In this document: positions 42,660-50,916 of the stretch, piece by piece | Layout of the letters: each line of letters begins with the position of its first letter | Numbering within the stretch: the first letter of the stretch is position 1 | Source of the DNA: Chryseobacterium aureum | GTDB taxonomy: Bacteria; Bacteroidota; Bacteroidia; Flavobacteriales; Weeksellaceae | Direction of reading: 5' to 3' | NCBI RefSeq assembly: GCF_003971235.1 | Contig: NZ_CP034661.1 | Location: 1,736,001-1,800,000 of the forward strand | DNA length: 64,000 nucleotides | Notes under the pieces: generated by a model | The model's input: only the letters and a program-made list of their open reading frames with translations | What the model was told of the DNA's origin: nothing | Databases searched by the model: none | Program-made: the position numbers and the translations under genes

Positions 42660-44501
42660 ATGAGTTTAATTTCGAAAAACGATCTGATCAAAGCTTCCGG
42701 CTTAAATAAAATTGGGTTTCTTAAGAACCCGGTAGCATCTGCTGTGATGAGCATTGCTAAAATAAATGAAGTAAATAAATTATACGACAAGCTAAAAGAC
42801 AAGGAAGGCAAAGACTTTTTCGACTCATTTGTGAGAGAAAGAAACCTAAGCTATGTAGCTTTTGAAGAGGATCTGGCAAAGATTCCGAAAACGGGACCGT
42901 TTATTCTGGTTTCCAATCACCCGCTGGGTGCTATTGATGGTATTCTGATGTGCAAGATCTTATCAGAGGTTCGTCCGGATTTTAAGGTGATGGGGAATTT
43001 CCTTTTGGAAAAAATCAAGCCTATGGAACCGTACGTAATCGCTGTAAATCCTTTTGAAAACAGAAAAGAAGCTTACAGCAGCTCTTCAGGAATGCGCGAA
43101 ACGCTCAAGCATTTGCAAAACGGAGGCTGTGTAGGTATTTTTCCGGCAGGAGAAGTTTCTAACAAAAACAACCCTTACGGAGAAATTTTAGATAAGGAAT
43201 GGGAAAAAACGGCACTTAAGCTGATCAGAATGGCTAAAGTGCCGGTAGTTCCTATGTATTTCCATGCCAAGAACAGCCGACTTTTTTATCAGGTGGCTAA
43301 GCTTCATCCAAATTTGCAGACGCTGATGCTTCCTGCTGAAATGATGAATGACAGGGAAAAACCTATCAGAATCAGAATCGGGCGTCCTATCACCGTAAAG
43401 GCCATGGATGACATGGAAACTATTGAGGAATTGGGAGAATTTCTGAAACGTAAGGTATACATGATGAAATCTTACTATGAAAAGAGGAAATCCCTTGCTC
43501 AAAGCATCAATCTTCAGAATTTATCTGTAAAATTTCCTTTGCTGAAGGAAGAAAATATTGTTCAGAATATCATTGACGAGACCCCTATAGAAGACATTAT
43601 AAAGGATGTTGATAAACTGAGAGGGACGGATAAAATGCTGTTCAGCAACGGAAATTATGAGATATACTTTACAACTTACGAGGAAATCCCTTCTATTATG
43701 AGGGAAATCGGACGTCAGAGAGAGCTTACTTTCCGGGCGGTAGGTGAAGGAAGTAATCTTCCTTTTGACCTTGATGAGTATGATAAGCATTACCATCACC
43801 TGTTCCTATGGGACAATGCTGAGAAAAAACTGGCTGGTGCCTACAGAATGGCGCTGGGCAGAGAGGTCATGAAGAAATACGGCATCAAAGGATTCTATAC
43901 CAGCTCTTTATTTGAATTTGAGCAGGACATTCATCCTTTCTTTAAAAAAGTGATCGAAATGGGCCGTGCCTATATCTGCCAGGAATATCAGCAGAAGCCA
44001 CTTCCACTCTTCCTTTTATGGAGAGGAATTGTGCATGTATGCCTGAGAAACCCTGATCATAAATTCCTGATGGGAGGGGTGAGTATTTCGAATAAATTTT
44101 CAGAATTCTCAAAATCGCTGATGATTGAGTTTATGCGTTCCAATTATTTTGATTCCGCCGTAGCGCAATATATCACTCCGAGAAATGAATACAAAGTTAA
44201 GCTTCGTGACAGGGATAAAAACATTTTCTTTGAGGAAATGGAGTCTGATCTTAACAAACTGGATAAGATTATTGATGACCTAGAACCTGAATTAAGACTT
44301 CCTGTTCTGATCAAAAAATACATCAAACAAAACGCAAAAGTAATTGCGTTCAACGTAGATCCCAACTTCAATGATGCGATAGACGGATTGATGTATATCC
44401 GAATCAGCGATCTTCCAGAAAACACGATCAAACCGGTATTGGAAGAGATGAGCGAACAGATCAGAAAGGAGCAGGAAAATAATCCGGCTGATAATCAGTA
44501 G
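42660..44501 (+). CDS. olsF: OlsF-like bifunctional acyltransferase (aminolipid synthase)
   Basis: 613 residues with two domains. N-terminal LPLAT domain: SNHPLGAIDG (about 85-94, HX5D here) and GIFPAGEVS (about 155-163). C-terminal acyl-ACP N-acyltransferase (GNAT-like, OlsB) domain from about 345: 'TFRAVGEGSNLPFDLDEYDKHYHHLFLWDN', 'AGAYRMALGREVM', 'EMGRAYICQEYQQKPLPLFLLWRGI'. This order (OlsA-like then OlsB-like) is that of OlsF, which makes ornithine or related amino-acid lipids in Flavobacteria and Serratia. The acceptor amino acid here is inferred. Close to lysC, possibly one operon. Confidence 0.85.
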   Translation: MSLISKNDLIKASGLNKIGFLKNPVASAVMSIAKINEVNKLYDKLKDKEGKDFFDSFVRERNLSYVAFEEDLAKIPKTGPFILVSNHPLGAIDGILMCKILSEVRPDFKVMGNFLLEKIKPMEPYVIAVNPFENRKEAYSSSSGMRETLKHLQNGGCVGIFPAGEVSNKNNPYGEILDKEWEKTALKLIRMAKVPVVPMYFHAKNSRLFYQVAKLHPNLQTLMLPAEMMNDREKPIRIRIGRPITVKAMDDMETIEELGEFLKRKVYMMKSYYEKRKSLAQSINLQNLSVKFPLLKEENIVQNIIDETPIEDIIKDVDKLRGTDKMLFSNGNYEIYFTTYEEIPSIMREIGRQRELTFRAVGEGSNLPFDLDEYDKHYHHLFLWDNAEKKLAGAYRMALGREVMKKYGIKGFYTSSLFEFEQDIHPFFKKVIEMGRAYICQEYQQKPLPLFLLWRGIVHVCLRNPDHKFLMGGVSISNKFSEFSKSLMIEFMRSNYFDSAVAQYITPRNEYKVKLRDRDKNIFFEEMESDLNKLDKIIDDLEPELRLPVLIKKYIKQNAKVIAFNVDPNFNDAIDGLMYIRISDLPENTIKPVLEEMSEQIRKEQENNPADNQ

Positions 44502-44537
44502 GTTTTTAGGTTTATTCAAAAAAAGTACGATGAATAC

Positions 44538-44568
44538 TTGCTTTGTATACTAAAACTCACTACTTTTG
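44538..44568 (+). promoter_or_regulatory. tRNA promoter TTG-N20-TACTTTTG
   Basis: TTG (44538-44540) and TACTTTTG (44561-44568), 20 nt apart. The sequence from TACTTTTGCATCACTTTAAA on is repeated before the second tRNA-Phe. Confidence 0.8.
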
Positions 44569-44610
44569 CATCACTTTAAAACAACGAAGTAAGTCAAACA
44601 AAAATATAAT

Positions 44611-44683
44611 GGTTTCTTAGCTCAGTTGGTAGAGCAATGGATTGAAAATCCATGTGTCCCTGGTTCGATTCCTGGAGAAACCA
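44611..44683 (+). tRNA. tRNA-Phe (GAA), copy 1
   Basis: 73 nt cloverleaf: acceptor GGTTTCT/AGAAACC, D arm GCTC/GAGC, anticodon stem ATGGA...TCCAT with loop TTGAAAA (GAA), T arm CCTGG/CCTGG-type with TTCGATT, discriminator A; CCA not encoded. Identical to copy 2 at 46582. Confidence 0.97.
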
Positions 44684-44688
44684 CTTGA

Positions 44689-44719
44689 AAACCTCTAATT
44701 TATTTTAGAGGTTTTTTTG
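44689..44719 (+). terminator. intrinsic terminator of tRNA-Phe 1
   Basis: AAACCTCTAA pairs with TTAGAGGTTT, then TTTTTGTTG. An almost identical copy lies at 54862-54891 beyond the island. Confidence 0.88.
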
Positions 44720-44906
44720 TTGTTTATCTGTTTCTGTTTTCCCTCCTTAACCTTTTCCGGATCTGTTAAAAGCTGATATAAAAACAGAATACTTTTTCAA
44801 TATAGTAATCAAGAAAGTAAAAAAATTAATCAAAACTATGGGAATTAATTTTTTATTTGACAACTATGACTTAATTTAGCAGGACAAACCAATTACAAAT
44901 CCTATT

Positions 44907-46256
44907 ATGAAAATTAAATTATTGACTGATACTTTTCTGGGTATCGCTGCTCTGCTTATTTTTCAATCGTGTGTGGAAAATACGATGGCAGCTGAGGACA
45001 GTATTGCATTACAAAAAAATACCGCAGCATTAAGGGAAGCCTCAACTTTTAGTGTTCCGGTTGCCGGAAATTCTTTTCTAACGGTAAAACCTTCGGGAGC
45101 CAATGAAGTCATCACCTCCACTCATTTGGGTAACTGGACAAACTCCAATACTGTGGTCAGCACTTATTTCAGGGTAGGCAATTCCGGATCATTGAGTATT
45201 GGATTAAAAGCTTCTGTCCCTTCGGGTACAAGTGTTGTAAAAGTAACGGTAAACGGCACTTCTAAAAATATTACTTTAACGGGATCAGGTTATAAAGATT
45301 ATACAGTTGGGGATTTTACGATTTCCTCTCCGGGCTATGTAAAGGTTGACCTTCAGGGGGTATCAAAAACAGGTGGGTATTTCGCTGATGTTACGGATGT
45401 GACCTTCAGTGGAGCTGCCGCTACAGGAACCAATGTTTTCAGCAATGATCCTTCTTACTATTACTGGGCACGCAGAGGACCTTCCTGCCATCTTAATTAC
45501 GTACTACCAACAACCAGCAATGTAAGCTATTATTATAACGAAGTAACAGTTCCTGTGGGAGAGGATAAAATAGGCTCTTACTTTATGGCTAATGGCTTTA
45601 GTGCAGGCTATTTTGGAATGCAGGTGAACTCTGCCACGGAAAGAAGGATTTTGTTCTCCGTATGGAGCCCGTTTGAAACCGATGACCCCAATAATATTCC
45701 CCCTGACCATAAGATTGTTCTGAACAGAGCCGGCACAGGAGTTACCATCGGAGAATTTGGCAACGAGGGCTCTGGCGGACAAAGTTATTATAAATACAAC
45801 TGGAGCGCAGGACAGACTTATAAATTCTTATTAAAAGGGGAACCGGACGGTACCGGAAAAACAGATTTTACAGCCTGGTTTTTATCTCCGGATGCTACAA
45901 CATGGAAACTGATAGCCAGCTGGAAAAGACCTCAAACCAGCACTTACCTTAAAAGCTTCTACAGCTTCGTTGAAAATTTCAATCCCGAAAATGGATATCA
46001 GGGCAGAAAAGCAGAGTTCAAAAATCAATGGATAAAGACTTCCGATGGCAGCTGGCTGCCAGTTTCAGGGGCAAAATTTAGTGTAGATAATACGTACAAT
46101 GCAAAACAAAGAATAGATGCAATGGGAGGAACAAGTGGCAGCGCTTTTTTCCTTCAGAATGGCGGATTCTTTAATACAACTGTTGCTCCCGGCTCACCGT
46201 TTTCAGTAACTGCACCTACGCAGGCTCCGGACATAAATTTTTCTACTCTTCCCTAG
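44907..46256 (+). CDS. lipoprotein with DUF5077/DUF3472 domains
   Basis: 449 residues. Lipobox LLIFQSCVE gives a lipidated Cys near residue 22. Residues 50-170 form a DUF5077-like carbohydrate-binding sandwich ('VPVAGNSFLTVKPSGANEVITS...GYVKVDLQGVSKTG'). Residues 180-420 form a DUF3472 domain ('FMANGFSAGYFGMQVNSATERRILFSVWSPFETDDPNNIP'). Surface-exposed; probable role in binding glycans. Stands between the two tRNA-Phe genes; a terminator follows. Confidence 0.85.
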   Translation: MKIKLLTDTFLGIAALLIFQSCVENTMAAEDSIALQKNTAALREASTFSVPVAGNSFLTVKPSGANEVITSTHLGNWTNSNTVVSTYFRVGNSGSLSIGLKASVPSGTSVVKVTVNGTSKNITLTGSGYKDYTVGDFTISSPGYVKVDLQGVSKTGGYFADVTDVTFSGAAATGTNVFSNDPSYYYWARRGPSCHLNYVLPTTSNVSYYYNEVTVPVGEDKIGSYFMANGFSAGYFGMQVNSATERRILFSVWSPFETDDPNNIPPDHKIVLNRAGTGVTIGEFGNEGSGGQSYYKYNWSAGQTYKFLLKGEPDGTGKTDFTAWFLSPDATTWKLIASWKRPQTSTYLKSFYSFVENFNPENGYQGRKAEFKNQWIKTSDGSWLPVSGAKFSVDNTYNAKQRIDAMGGTSGSAFFLQNGGFFNTTVAPGSPFSVTAPTQAPDINFSTLP

Positions 46257-46277
46257 AATCATGACTTACAAATTATC

Positions 46278-46310
46278 AGCCGGTTACTGTAATTAGTACC
46301 GGCTTTTTAT
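46278..46310 (+). terminator. intrinsic terminator
   Basis: AGCCGGT...ACCGGCT hairpin followed by TTTTTATTTATTTT. Confidence 0.85.
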
Positions 46311-46509
46311 TTATTTTCCGTGGCATACCTATTTTTTGATTGAATAGATTCTTTTTAACATTGAAAATAGTCTTAGTAGAAGCTTTTCAAAAAAGTATCT
46401 CAGAAAAAAATGAAAAAAAATTAAACAGACCAAACTATTGACGAACAAAGTGTTGAAGCTAAAAACCGGCCGTATCAATTGATTTATTAAGAAAATAAAA
46501 TAAAAAAAC

Positions 46510-46540
46510 TTGCACGGTATTAGAAAATGTTATACTTTTG
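46510..46540 (+). promoter_or_regulatory. tRNA promoter TTG-N20-TACTTTTG
   Basis: TTG (46510-46512) and TACTTTTG (46533-46540) at the same 20-nt spacing as before tRNA-Phe 1, showing duplication of promoter and tRNA together. Confidence 0.8.
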
Positions 46541-46581
46541 CATCACTTTAAAACAACGAAGTAATAAACAAAAACATAAAT

Positions 46582-46654
46582 GGTTTCTTAGCTCAGTTGG
46601 TAGAGCAATGGATTGAAAATCCATGTGTCCCTGGTTCGATTCCTGGAGAAACCA
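46582..46654 (+). tRNA. tRNA-Phe (GAA), copy 2, island attachment target
   Basis: Same 73-nt sequence as copy 1. Its last 12 bases plus three beyond (CTGGAGAAACCACTT) recur at 54845-54859, so the integrated element recombined at its 3' end and kept the gene intact. The terminator that follows is supplied by the island. Confidence 0.97.
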
Positions 46655-46657
46655 CTT
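46643..46657 (+). repeat. attL core (15-bp direct repeat)
   Basis: CTGGAGAAACCACTT, comprising the last 12 bases of tRNA-Phe 2 and three beyond; identical to 54845-54859. Confidence 0.88.
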
Positions 46658-46664
46658 TTTAAAC

Positions 46665-46716
46665 AAAGAGAATTTTGTAAAACACTTGAAATCAAGCAAT
46701 TACAAATTCTCTTTTT
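46665..46716 (+). terminator. island-borne terminator after tRNA-Phe 2
   Basis: AAAGAGAATTTTGTAA pairs with TTACAAATTCTCTTT (one bulge) around a 19-nt loop, then TTTCG. It replaces the displaced native terminator. Confidence 0.75.
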
Positions 46717-46720
46717 TCGT

Positions 46721-46741
46721 TTTGTATCCGAGATTGTATCC
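46721..46741 (+). repeat. arm-type repeat, left (TTGTATC x2)
   Basis: TTGTATCCGAGATTGTATCC has the same direct-repeat layout as TTGTATCGGGAATTGTATCC at 54707-54726 (17 of 20 match). Likely arm-type sites for the integrase. Confidence 0.6.
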
Positions 46742-46829
46742 ATACTTTCAAAAAACACTTTTTTTAATCTGTTTTAATCTAGTTGAATCTACCTGAATGC
46801 AAAAACCGTTTTACAGTAACACAAATATA

Positions 46830-47360
46830 CTAAGATTTGAAATAATGTCCGTTACTCTCAAAATAATCATACATGATGTTTCTTGCGGTGGCTTCCCAAT
46901 CAATGCACACATAGCTAGGGAGATTGAACGGTATATCGTCTTCATATAGATATTCCACGAACTCAATATCGTTTGTAAACTCACCATAATAGAAATTGTT
47001 CACGTACTCGTAGGCACTTTGAAAATCAATTCCCATAAAGTTATCCAAAACCGCCTCAAATACTTCTGAATTGTATTCTGATTCATCTATTTGCTCCGCA
47101 ATGTCGTAGATATCTTTTGATATATGACACTCACTAATCAATCCCAATTTCTCAAACAGTTCGCAACCCTCATAATCGGAAAGTAAAAATTCAGGGTCGG
47201 ATTCATCGGAATGAAGTTCATACATTACCTGTTGTAATTCTTCAAAATCAGAATAATCTCCGAGGTTTAGCCATTTGCCATATAGGCTCCCGTTGTTGTA
47301 CTTTGCGTAAGTAGATACGTAGATACTTGCCGTATCAAGACAATTTTGTAACTTTGTCAT
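46830..47360 (-). CDS. ardA: ArdA-family antirestriction protein
   Basis: 176 acidic residues. N-terminal 'ASIYVSTYAKYNNGSLYGKWLNLGDYSD' and 'YELHSDESDPEFLLSDYEG' are the ArdA hallmarks (length also typical, about 165-180). ArdA is a DNA mimic that blocks type I restriction enzymes and is carried by conjugative and mobilizable elements, which fits its place in the island. The strong excess of D/E supports the DNA-mimic role. No obvious operon partner. Confidence 0.92.
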   Translation of the reverse strand: MTKLQNCLDTASIYVSTYAKYNNGSLYGKWLNLGDYSDFEELQQVMYELHSDESDPEFLLSDYEGCELFEKLGLISECHISKDIYDIAEQIDESEYNSEVFEAVLDNFMGIDFQSAYEYVNNFYYGEFTNDIEFVEYLYEDDIPFNLPSYVCIDWEATARNIMYDYFESNGHYFKS

Positions 47361-48049
47361 GTCAGTAATTTTAGAATAGTTAAAATTTATTGATATAGCC
47401 TTGTCGCATTGCAGTGCTTCAAGGCTTTTTTATGTATATATTGAGATATATTTTAGTAGTAAGTTGCTCATAAAAGCAGTATAAATATACGACAAAAAGC
47501 CCATAAACACAAGTATTTACACAACTTTTTAACCAAAATATCAACGTCTGTTAAAAACTTTTTAACCACTCCGAGTGAAACAAAACAAAAAACACCCGTC
47601 AAAAACCTAAAATCGTTAGTAGGGGCGGTTGGAAAAAAACGTATCGACCTATATCCACTCTTTGTATAGTAGGGATTGTCGGGATGCCTATATGAAAATT
47701 TTGATATTTGACATAGGGGGTACATTTTTAAAACAAAAATTTAATACGGTGGGGTAAATAGGTCGGTATACATACTGTTGCCTAACAGTAACCCCATAAT
47801 TGAGAAAGATAAATATACTTTATGACACTCATCTATTGTACCAATGTGGAGGGAAGCAATTATATCATTTTGGTGTAAATAGTCATACAATATATTGACA
47901 AAATTGCACCTATTTTAAACCATTGATTTTTAATCCCCGACAAAGCCATAGAGATTACTTACCACACCTAAAACCTAGATAAAAATCTTTAATGCTAAAA
48001 AAATTTTCACAGGTTTTTGAAGTGAAGTCGAAAGATTCGGAAAATTTCA
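47361..48049. other. long noncoding stretch of the island
   Basis: AT-rich with few clues. A small hairpin CTGTT-GCCT-AACAG (47775-47788) next to a TAGGTCGGTATACATA segment, and scattered GGGGT/CCCC-like tracts (47615-47760), could be part of an origin of transfer, but no relaxase gene supports this. An 85-codon minus-strand ORF here has no protein-like features and is left out. Confidence 0.4.
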
Positions 48050-48057
48050 TAATTTTG
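48050..48057 (+). promoter_or_regulatory. -7 promoter element (TAATTTTG)
   Basis: TAATTTTG on the plus strand about 50 nt upstream of the structured RNA candidate; gives it a transcription start near 48063. Confidence 0.45.
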
Positions 48058-48105
48058 TAGCTAGAATTTTATCGAAAAAATATAAGCGTTAGCTTTTTAT
48101 TCTGT

Positions 48106-48228
48106 TAAAAGAAAATCTACCAAACTTTCAATTAACAACACAGAGTAAAACAGTTGATGCCTCCACACCTATGGCGTGGCAGGCGGATTCTTGTTTGTGT
48201 TGTTAGGCTTTGGTAGAGCCTTCTTTTA
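48106..48228 (+). ncRNA. long structured RNA candidate (three-part stem)
   Basis: Three consecutive stem segments pair across ~123 nt. TAAAAGAA (48106-48113) pairs with TTCTTTTA (48221-48228), CTACCAAA (48117-48124) with TTTGGTAG (48209-48216), and AACAACACA (48134-48142) with TGTGTTGTT (48196-48204). The apex holds another hairpin (GCCT-CCAC / GTGG-c-AGGC, 48159-48184). No protein ORF covers it. It lies between a -7 element and the first gene of a lipoprotein cluster, so it is either a free RNA or a 5' leader. I know of no matching family. Confidence 0.65.
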
Positions 48229-48311
48229 GCAAATTAAGAGTTTTAGTCTCCACGCTGTTTGCATTTATTAACCTTCACTTTAGGGACTGAGTGATACAAC
48301 AGCACTCATTT

Positions 48312-48755
48312 ATGAAAAAGATTCTGCTCTCCGCACTGCTATTCACAGCATTACTGTCATGTGAAAAATCCAAACCCACTAGAGAACCCGACCCTTACAT
48401 TGATTCTATTCAGGCACGTATGAAAGCCAATGAAAAGATTCAGTTTGAAGAGATTGACAGAAAACTTGAAGCACACGCCAAAGCTCAAAAACGATACGTA
48501 TTTGTTCGGTTACTCGTTGAGGAAGACTACGGAATGGATACAAGACGAGCCAACTTTGTCTCAGGAATCCAAGATATAACCCAAGACTTGAGCGAGGATG
48601 AAAGAGCACAGATGGAAGACCTGATAATCTCAAACTATCTTAGTTCACCCGATGCACAAATCCGTAATGGCAGGGTCACAAAGAAAGAAATGTTTGTATT
48701 TGGCAGTTATGCAGAAGCAAGCGAAAAAAGAAACAGCTTTTTAATCAGTGAATAA
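48312..48755 (+). CDS. small lipoprotein
   Basis: 147 residues from ATG at 48312 (an upstream in-frame ATG at 48291 lacks a signal peptide). Lipobox LFTALLSCEK. The mature part is highly charged and helical ('IDSIQARMKANEKIQFEEIDRKLEAHAKAQKRY'). No recognised domain. First gene of a run of three closely spaced plus-strand genes; likely surface-anchored. Confidence 0.65.
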   Translation: MKKILLSALLFTALLSCEKSKPTREPDPYIDSIQARMKANEKIQFEEIDRKLEAHAKAQKRYVFVRLLVEEDYGMDTRRANFVSGIQDITQDLSEDERAQMEDLIISNYLSSPDAQIRNGRVTKKEMFVFGSYAEASEKRNSFLISE

Positions 48756-48757
48756 CT

Positions 48758-49117
48758 ATGAAAAAGATTTTACTAGGTCTTGCAGTAAGTCTGACATTAC
48801 AGCTATCTGCGCAGACAAAAACATTCAGTTACAATATGGTTCAGATTACCAAGAATATGAATGTAACCGAACTCGCTACACGAAAAACAAAAATTGTAAT
48901 TAACAAAACAAAAAACACAATCAGCGTAATAGATTCTGAGTTTCCCACACCGTATGTCTTCAAGATTGATAGCTATTGCGATATTACTACTCCGTCTATC
49001 AACTGCATGATACGGGACAGACAAAACAAACTCAACTTTTTCTCCTACAACAAAAACAGATTAGAGATTATGAATCTCGCAGGAGACGGAACAAGATATA
49101 TAAACATAAAACCTTAG
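48758..49117 (+). CDS. secreted protein of unknown function
   Basis: 119 residues; signal peptide MKKILLGLAVSLTLQLSAQ, then a small mixed beta protein (one CxxxxxxxC pair: YCDITTPSINC). Two bases after the preceding stop, so same operon. No family recognised. Confidence 0.6.
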   Translation: MKKILLGLAVSLTLQLSAQTKTFSYNMVQITKNMNVTELATRKTKIVINKTKNTISVIDSEFPTPYVFKIDSYCDITTPSINCMIRDRQNKLNFFSYNKNRLEIMNLAGDGTRYINIKP

Positions 49118-49124
49118 TATTATT

Positions 49125-49586
49125 ATGAAAAAAAACTATTTCAAAGCTATTACAATAGCATTATCATTAACCGTATTATCATTAGCAACTGTAAACTGTT
49201 CTAACAGCAGTAATGATGAAGACAACACTACACCCAACAATCAACAACCTACAACAACGCAGTACTTTCATCCGCCAACATGGATTCAGGGAACTTGGGG
49301 TGTAACAAATGGGACAACTTCAAATAAGCTGTATAAGTTTACGGCAGATGATTTTATCTTACTCGTAACAGGTGTAAGCGAACAGAGCATGACGGGAACA
49401 ATCAAATCAAGTCCGAACGGAGGAAGTGTCAACGAAACAGCTAACAACGGTACACAGTATAACTTTACTGTTAAATACAACATCACAACCACAACACAAA
49501 GTTTTGAGTTCAGGAAAGTTTCTGCAACCCACATACAGTGGAAAGATAATAGTAGTAATACTTGGTTTGACTTGGTGAAAATGTAA
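49125..49586 (+). CDS. small lipoprotein with T/N-rich linker
   Basis: 153 residues. Lipobox LATVNCSN, then a low-complexity N/T/P/Q linker, then a compact lipocalin-like or beta-barrel domain ('PPTWIQGTWGVTNGTTSNKLYKFTADDF...FEFRKVSATHIQWKDN'). The 'IQGTWG' start is common in small Bacteroidetes lipoproteins with a lipocalin-like fold. Third gene of the operon. Confidence 0.65.
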   Translation: MKKNYFKAITIALSLTVLSLATVNCSNSSNDEDNTTPNNQQPTTTQYFHPPTWIQGTWGVTNGTTSNKLYKFTADDFILLVTGVSEQSMTGTIKSSPNGGSVNETANNGTQYNFTVKYNITTTTQSFEFRKVSATHIQWKDNSSNTWFDLVKM

Positions 49587-49948
49587 CACATTGAAAAATT
49601 TACATTTTAAATTATAATACGACAAGTTTTGACGTTAAGCAATAGTATATTTGTATCTGTAACGTTAAAAGGGGGTATAATATTTAATATATTTCCTAGT
49701 TGATTGAAAATTATTATCTTTGATTCCCTAAAAAAAGACACAGATGGCTATTTTCTAACTTCGGAAAAGCTATTTAAATATTTGATATGTAATAAGGCTT
49801 TGTAACAAACAAATCCTCAAAAGAATATGCTGCGCAGCAGAAGGGTGGGAACAAACCGAAAACCTGCCTCTGAAAGGAAAGTTTAAAACTTCTCTGTTGA
49901 AGGTTTAAACAAAATAAGTAGGAATGTATTAAAATAAAAAATTTAAAA
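49587..49948 (+). other. intergenic region with two -7 elements
   Basis: TATATTTG (49646-49653) and TATCTTTG (49715-49722) fit the -7 box without strong -33 partners. A palindrome TGCTGCGCAGCA is near 49830 and a GTTTAAA/TTTAAAC inverted pair near 49880-49908. Probably the leader of the next gene. Confidence 0.4.
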
Positions 49949-50680
49949 ATGATTAAAAATTTAAACACAAAATGGGCTTCGCTTTTAATTGTATTGTTAT
50001 CTTTTAGTTCTTGTCAGGAGTCTGATGAATTTCAAAACCAGCAGGAAACTAATATTCATAAAACTAATACAAGAAACTTAAATGCAGGAAGAGTTACCTC
50101 CTCCATTGACAATGATGCAACAGCAATTAATGATTTAGTAACATATGCATTACAATCAAACCCATCACAAAATACCAATGTTGATATTTATATGAATTGG
50201 TTGAAAAATAATGGATTAACAATGAATATTGCAAATACTCAAGAGGTAAAAGATATAATGTATCACAACACTATAAGACAAAATATTGATTTTGCTATTA
50301 ATTCAGGACAATTTTCTAAAGAGGAAATTGTAGCAATAAATAACCTTTATGATAATATATATAGAGATGATGAAGCAACGTTTGGTGATGTAGTATCAAA
50401 ATTTAAAAATGAAATTTCTGTTTTAGAATTATCTGAGGGTAGGAGAGACTTTTACAACAAATATTTTTTATCTTTAGATATTTTAAATCAGGCAATGCCT
50501 AATAATTATGGATATACGGATAGAAAAATGACAAAATCATGTGCATTAGCAACAGCAGGTTTGGTTTTAGCTTACGGAGCCTTATTTACAATAGAATTAG
50601 GTAGCGCAGGAGCTGCAACACCTATTACAATTGCAGGTTGGTTAGTTGCAAGTGCTTCTTGGGGTGACTCTTGTAAGTAA
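49949..50680 (+). CDS. lipoprotein with a hydrophobic, Cys-flanked C-terminus
   Basis: 243 residues. Lipobox LLSFSSCQE, then a helical body to ~195. The last ~45 residues are hydrophobic, Gly/Ala-rich and framed by two Cys (SCALATAGLVLAYGALF ... VASASWGDSC), resembling a membrane-active or bacteriocin-like module. No family recognised. A 59-aa two-TM protein gene follows in 17 nt, an arrangement seen in toxin/immunity pairs, which is an inference. Confidence 0.6.
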   Translation: MIKNLNTKWASLLIVLLSFSSCQESDEFQNQQETNIHKTNTRNLNAGRVTSSIDNDATAINDLVTYALQSNPSQNTNVDIYMNWLKNNGLTMNIANTQEVKDIMYHNTIRQNIDFAINSGQFSKEEIVAINNLYDNIYRDDEATFGDVVSKFKNEISVLELSEGRRDFYNKYFLSLDILNQAMPNNYGYTDRKMTKSCALATAGLVLAYGALFTIELGSAGAATPITIAGWLVASASWGDSCK

Positions 50681-50697
50681 CTATTAATTTATATTAT

Positions 50698-50877
50698 ATG
50701 AGAAAAAGACTTTTTTTAGCATTATTCATAGTTTCAATAGTGATATTTATAATCACCTTATTTAATATGCAAGACTATAAAACAGGTAGTATAAGGTTTT
50801 CAAGTATATTATTATTGATTTCTCTTACTATTTCTTCATATATGTTTTTTACTAAATATAATAAAGAAAAGTTTTGA
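50698..50877 (+). CDS. 59-aa two-TM micro-protein
   Basis: Two TM helices (LFLALFIVSIVIFIITLF and ILLLISLTISSYMFF) around a short polar loop. Too short for usual ORF cut-offs, but placed 17 nt after the lipoprotein stop and followed by a terminator at 50887, so I believe it is real. It could be an immunity-type partner or just a small membrane protein. Confidence 0.6.
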   Translation: MRKRLFLALFIVSIVIFIITLFNMQDYKTGSIRFSSILLLISLTISSYMFFTKYNKEKF

Positions 50878-50886
50878 ACTATAAAT

Positions 50887-50916
50887 GCCTTTCAGATTTT
50901 TATGAAAGGCTTTATT
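50887..50916 (+). terminator. intrinsic terminator
   Basis: GCCTTTCA pairs with TGAAAGGC around an 8-nt loop, then TTTATT. Confidence 0.72.

Noticed and set aside
47468..47725. 85-codon minus-strand ORF in the island
   Set aside because: Composition is erratic, it has no signal peptide or motif, and it is set in a noncoding AT-rich stretch; likely chance.
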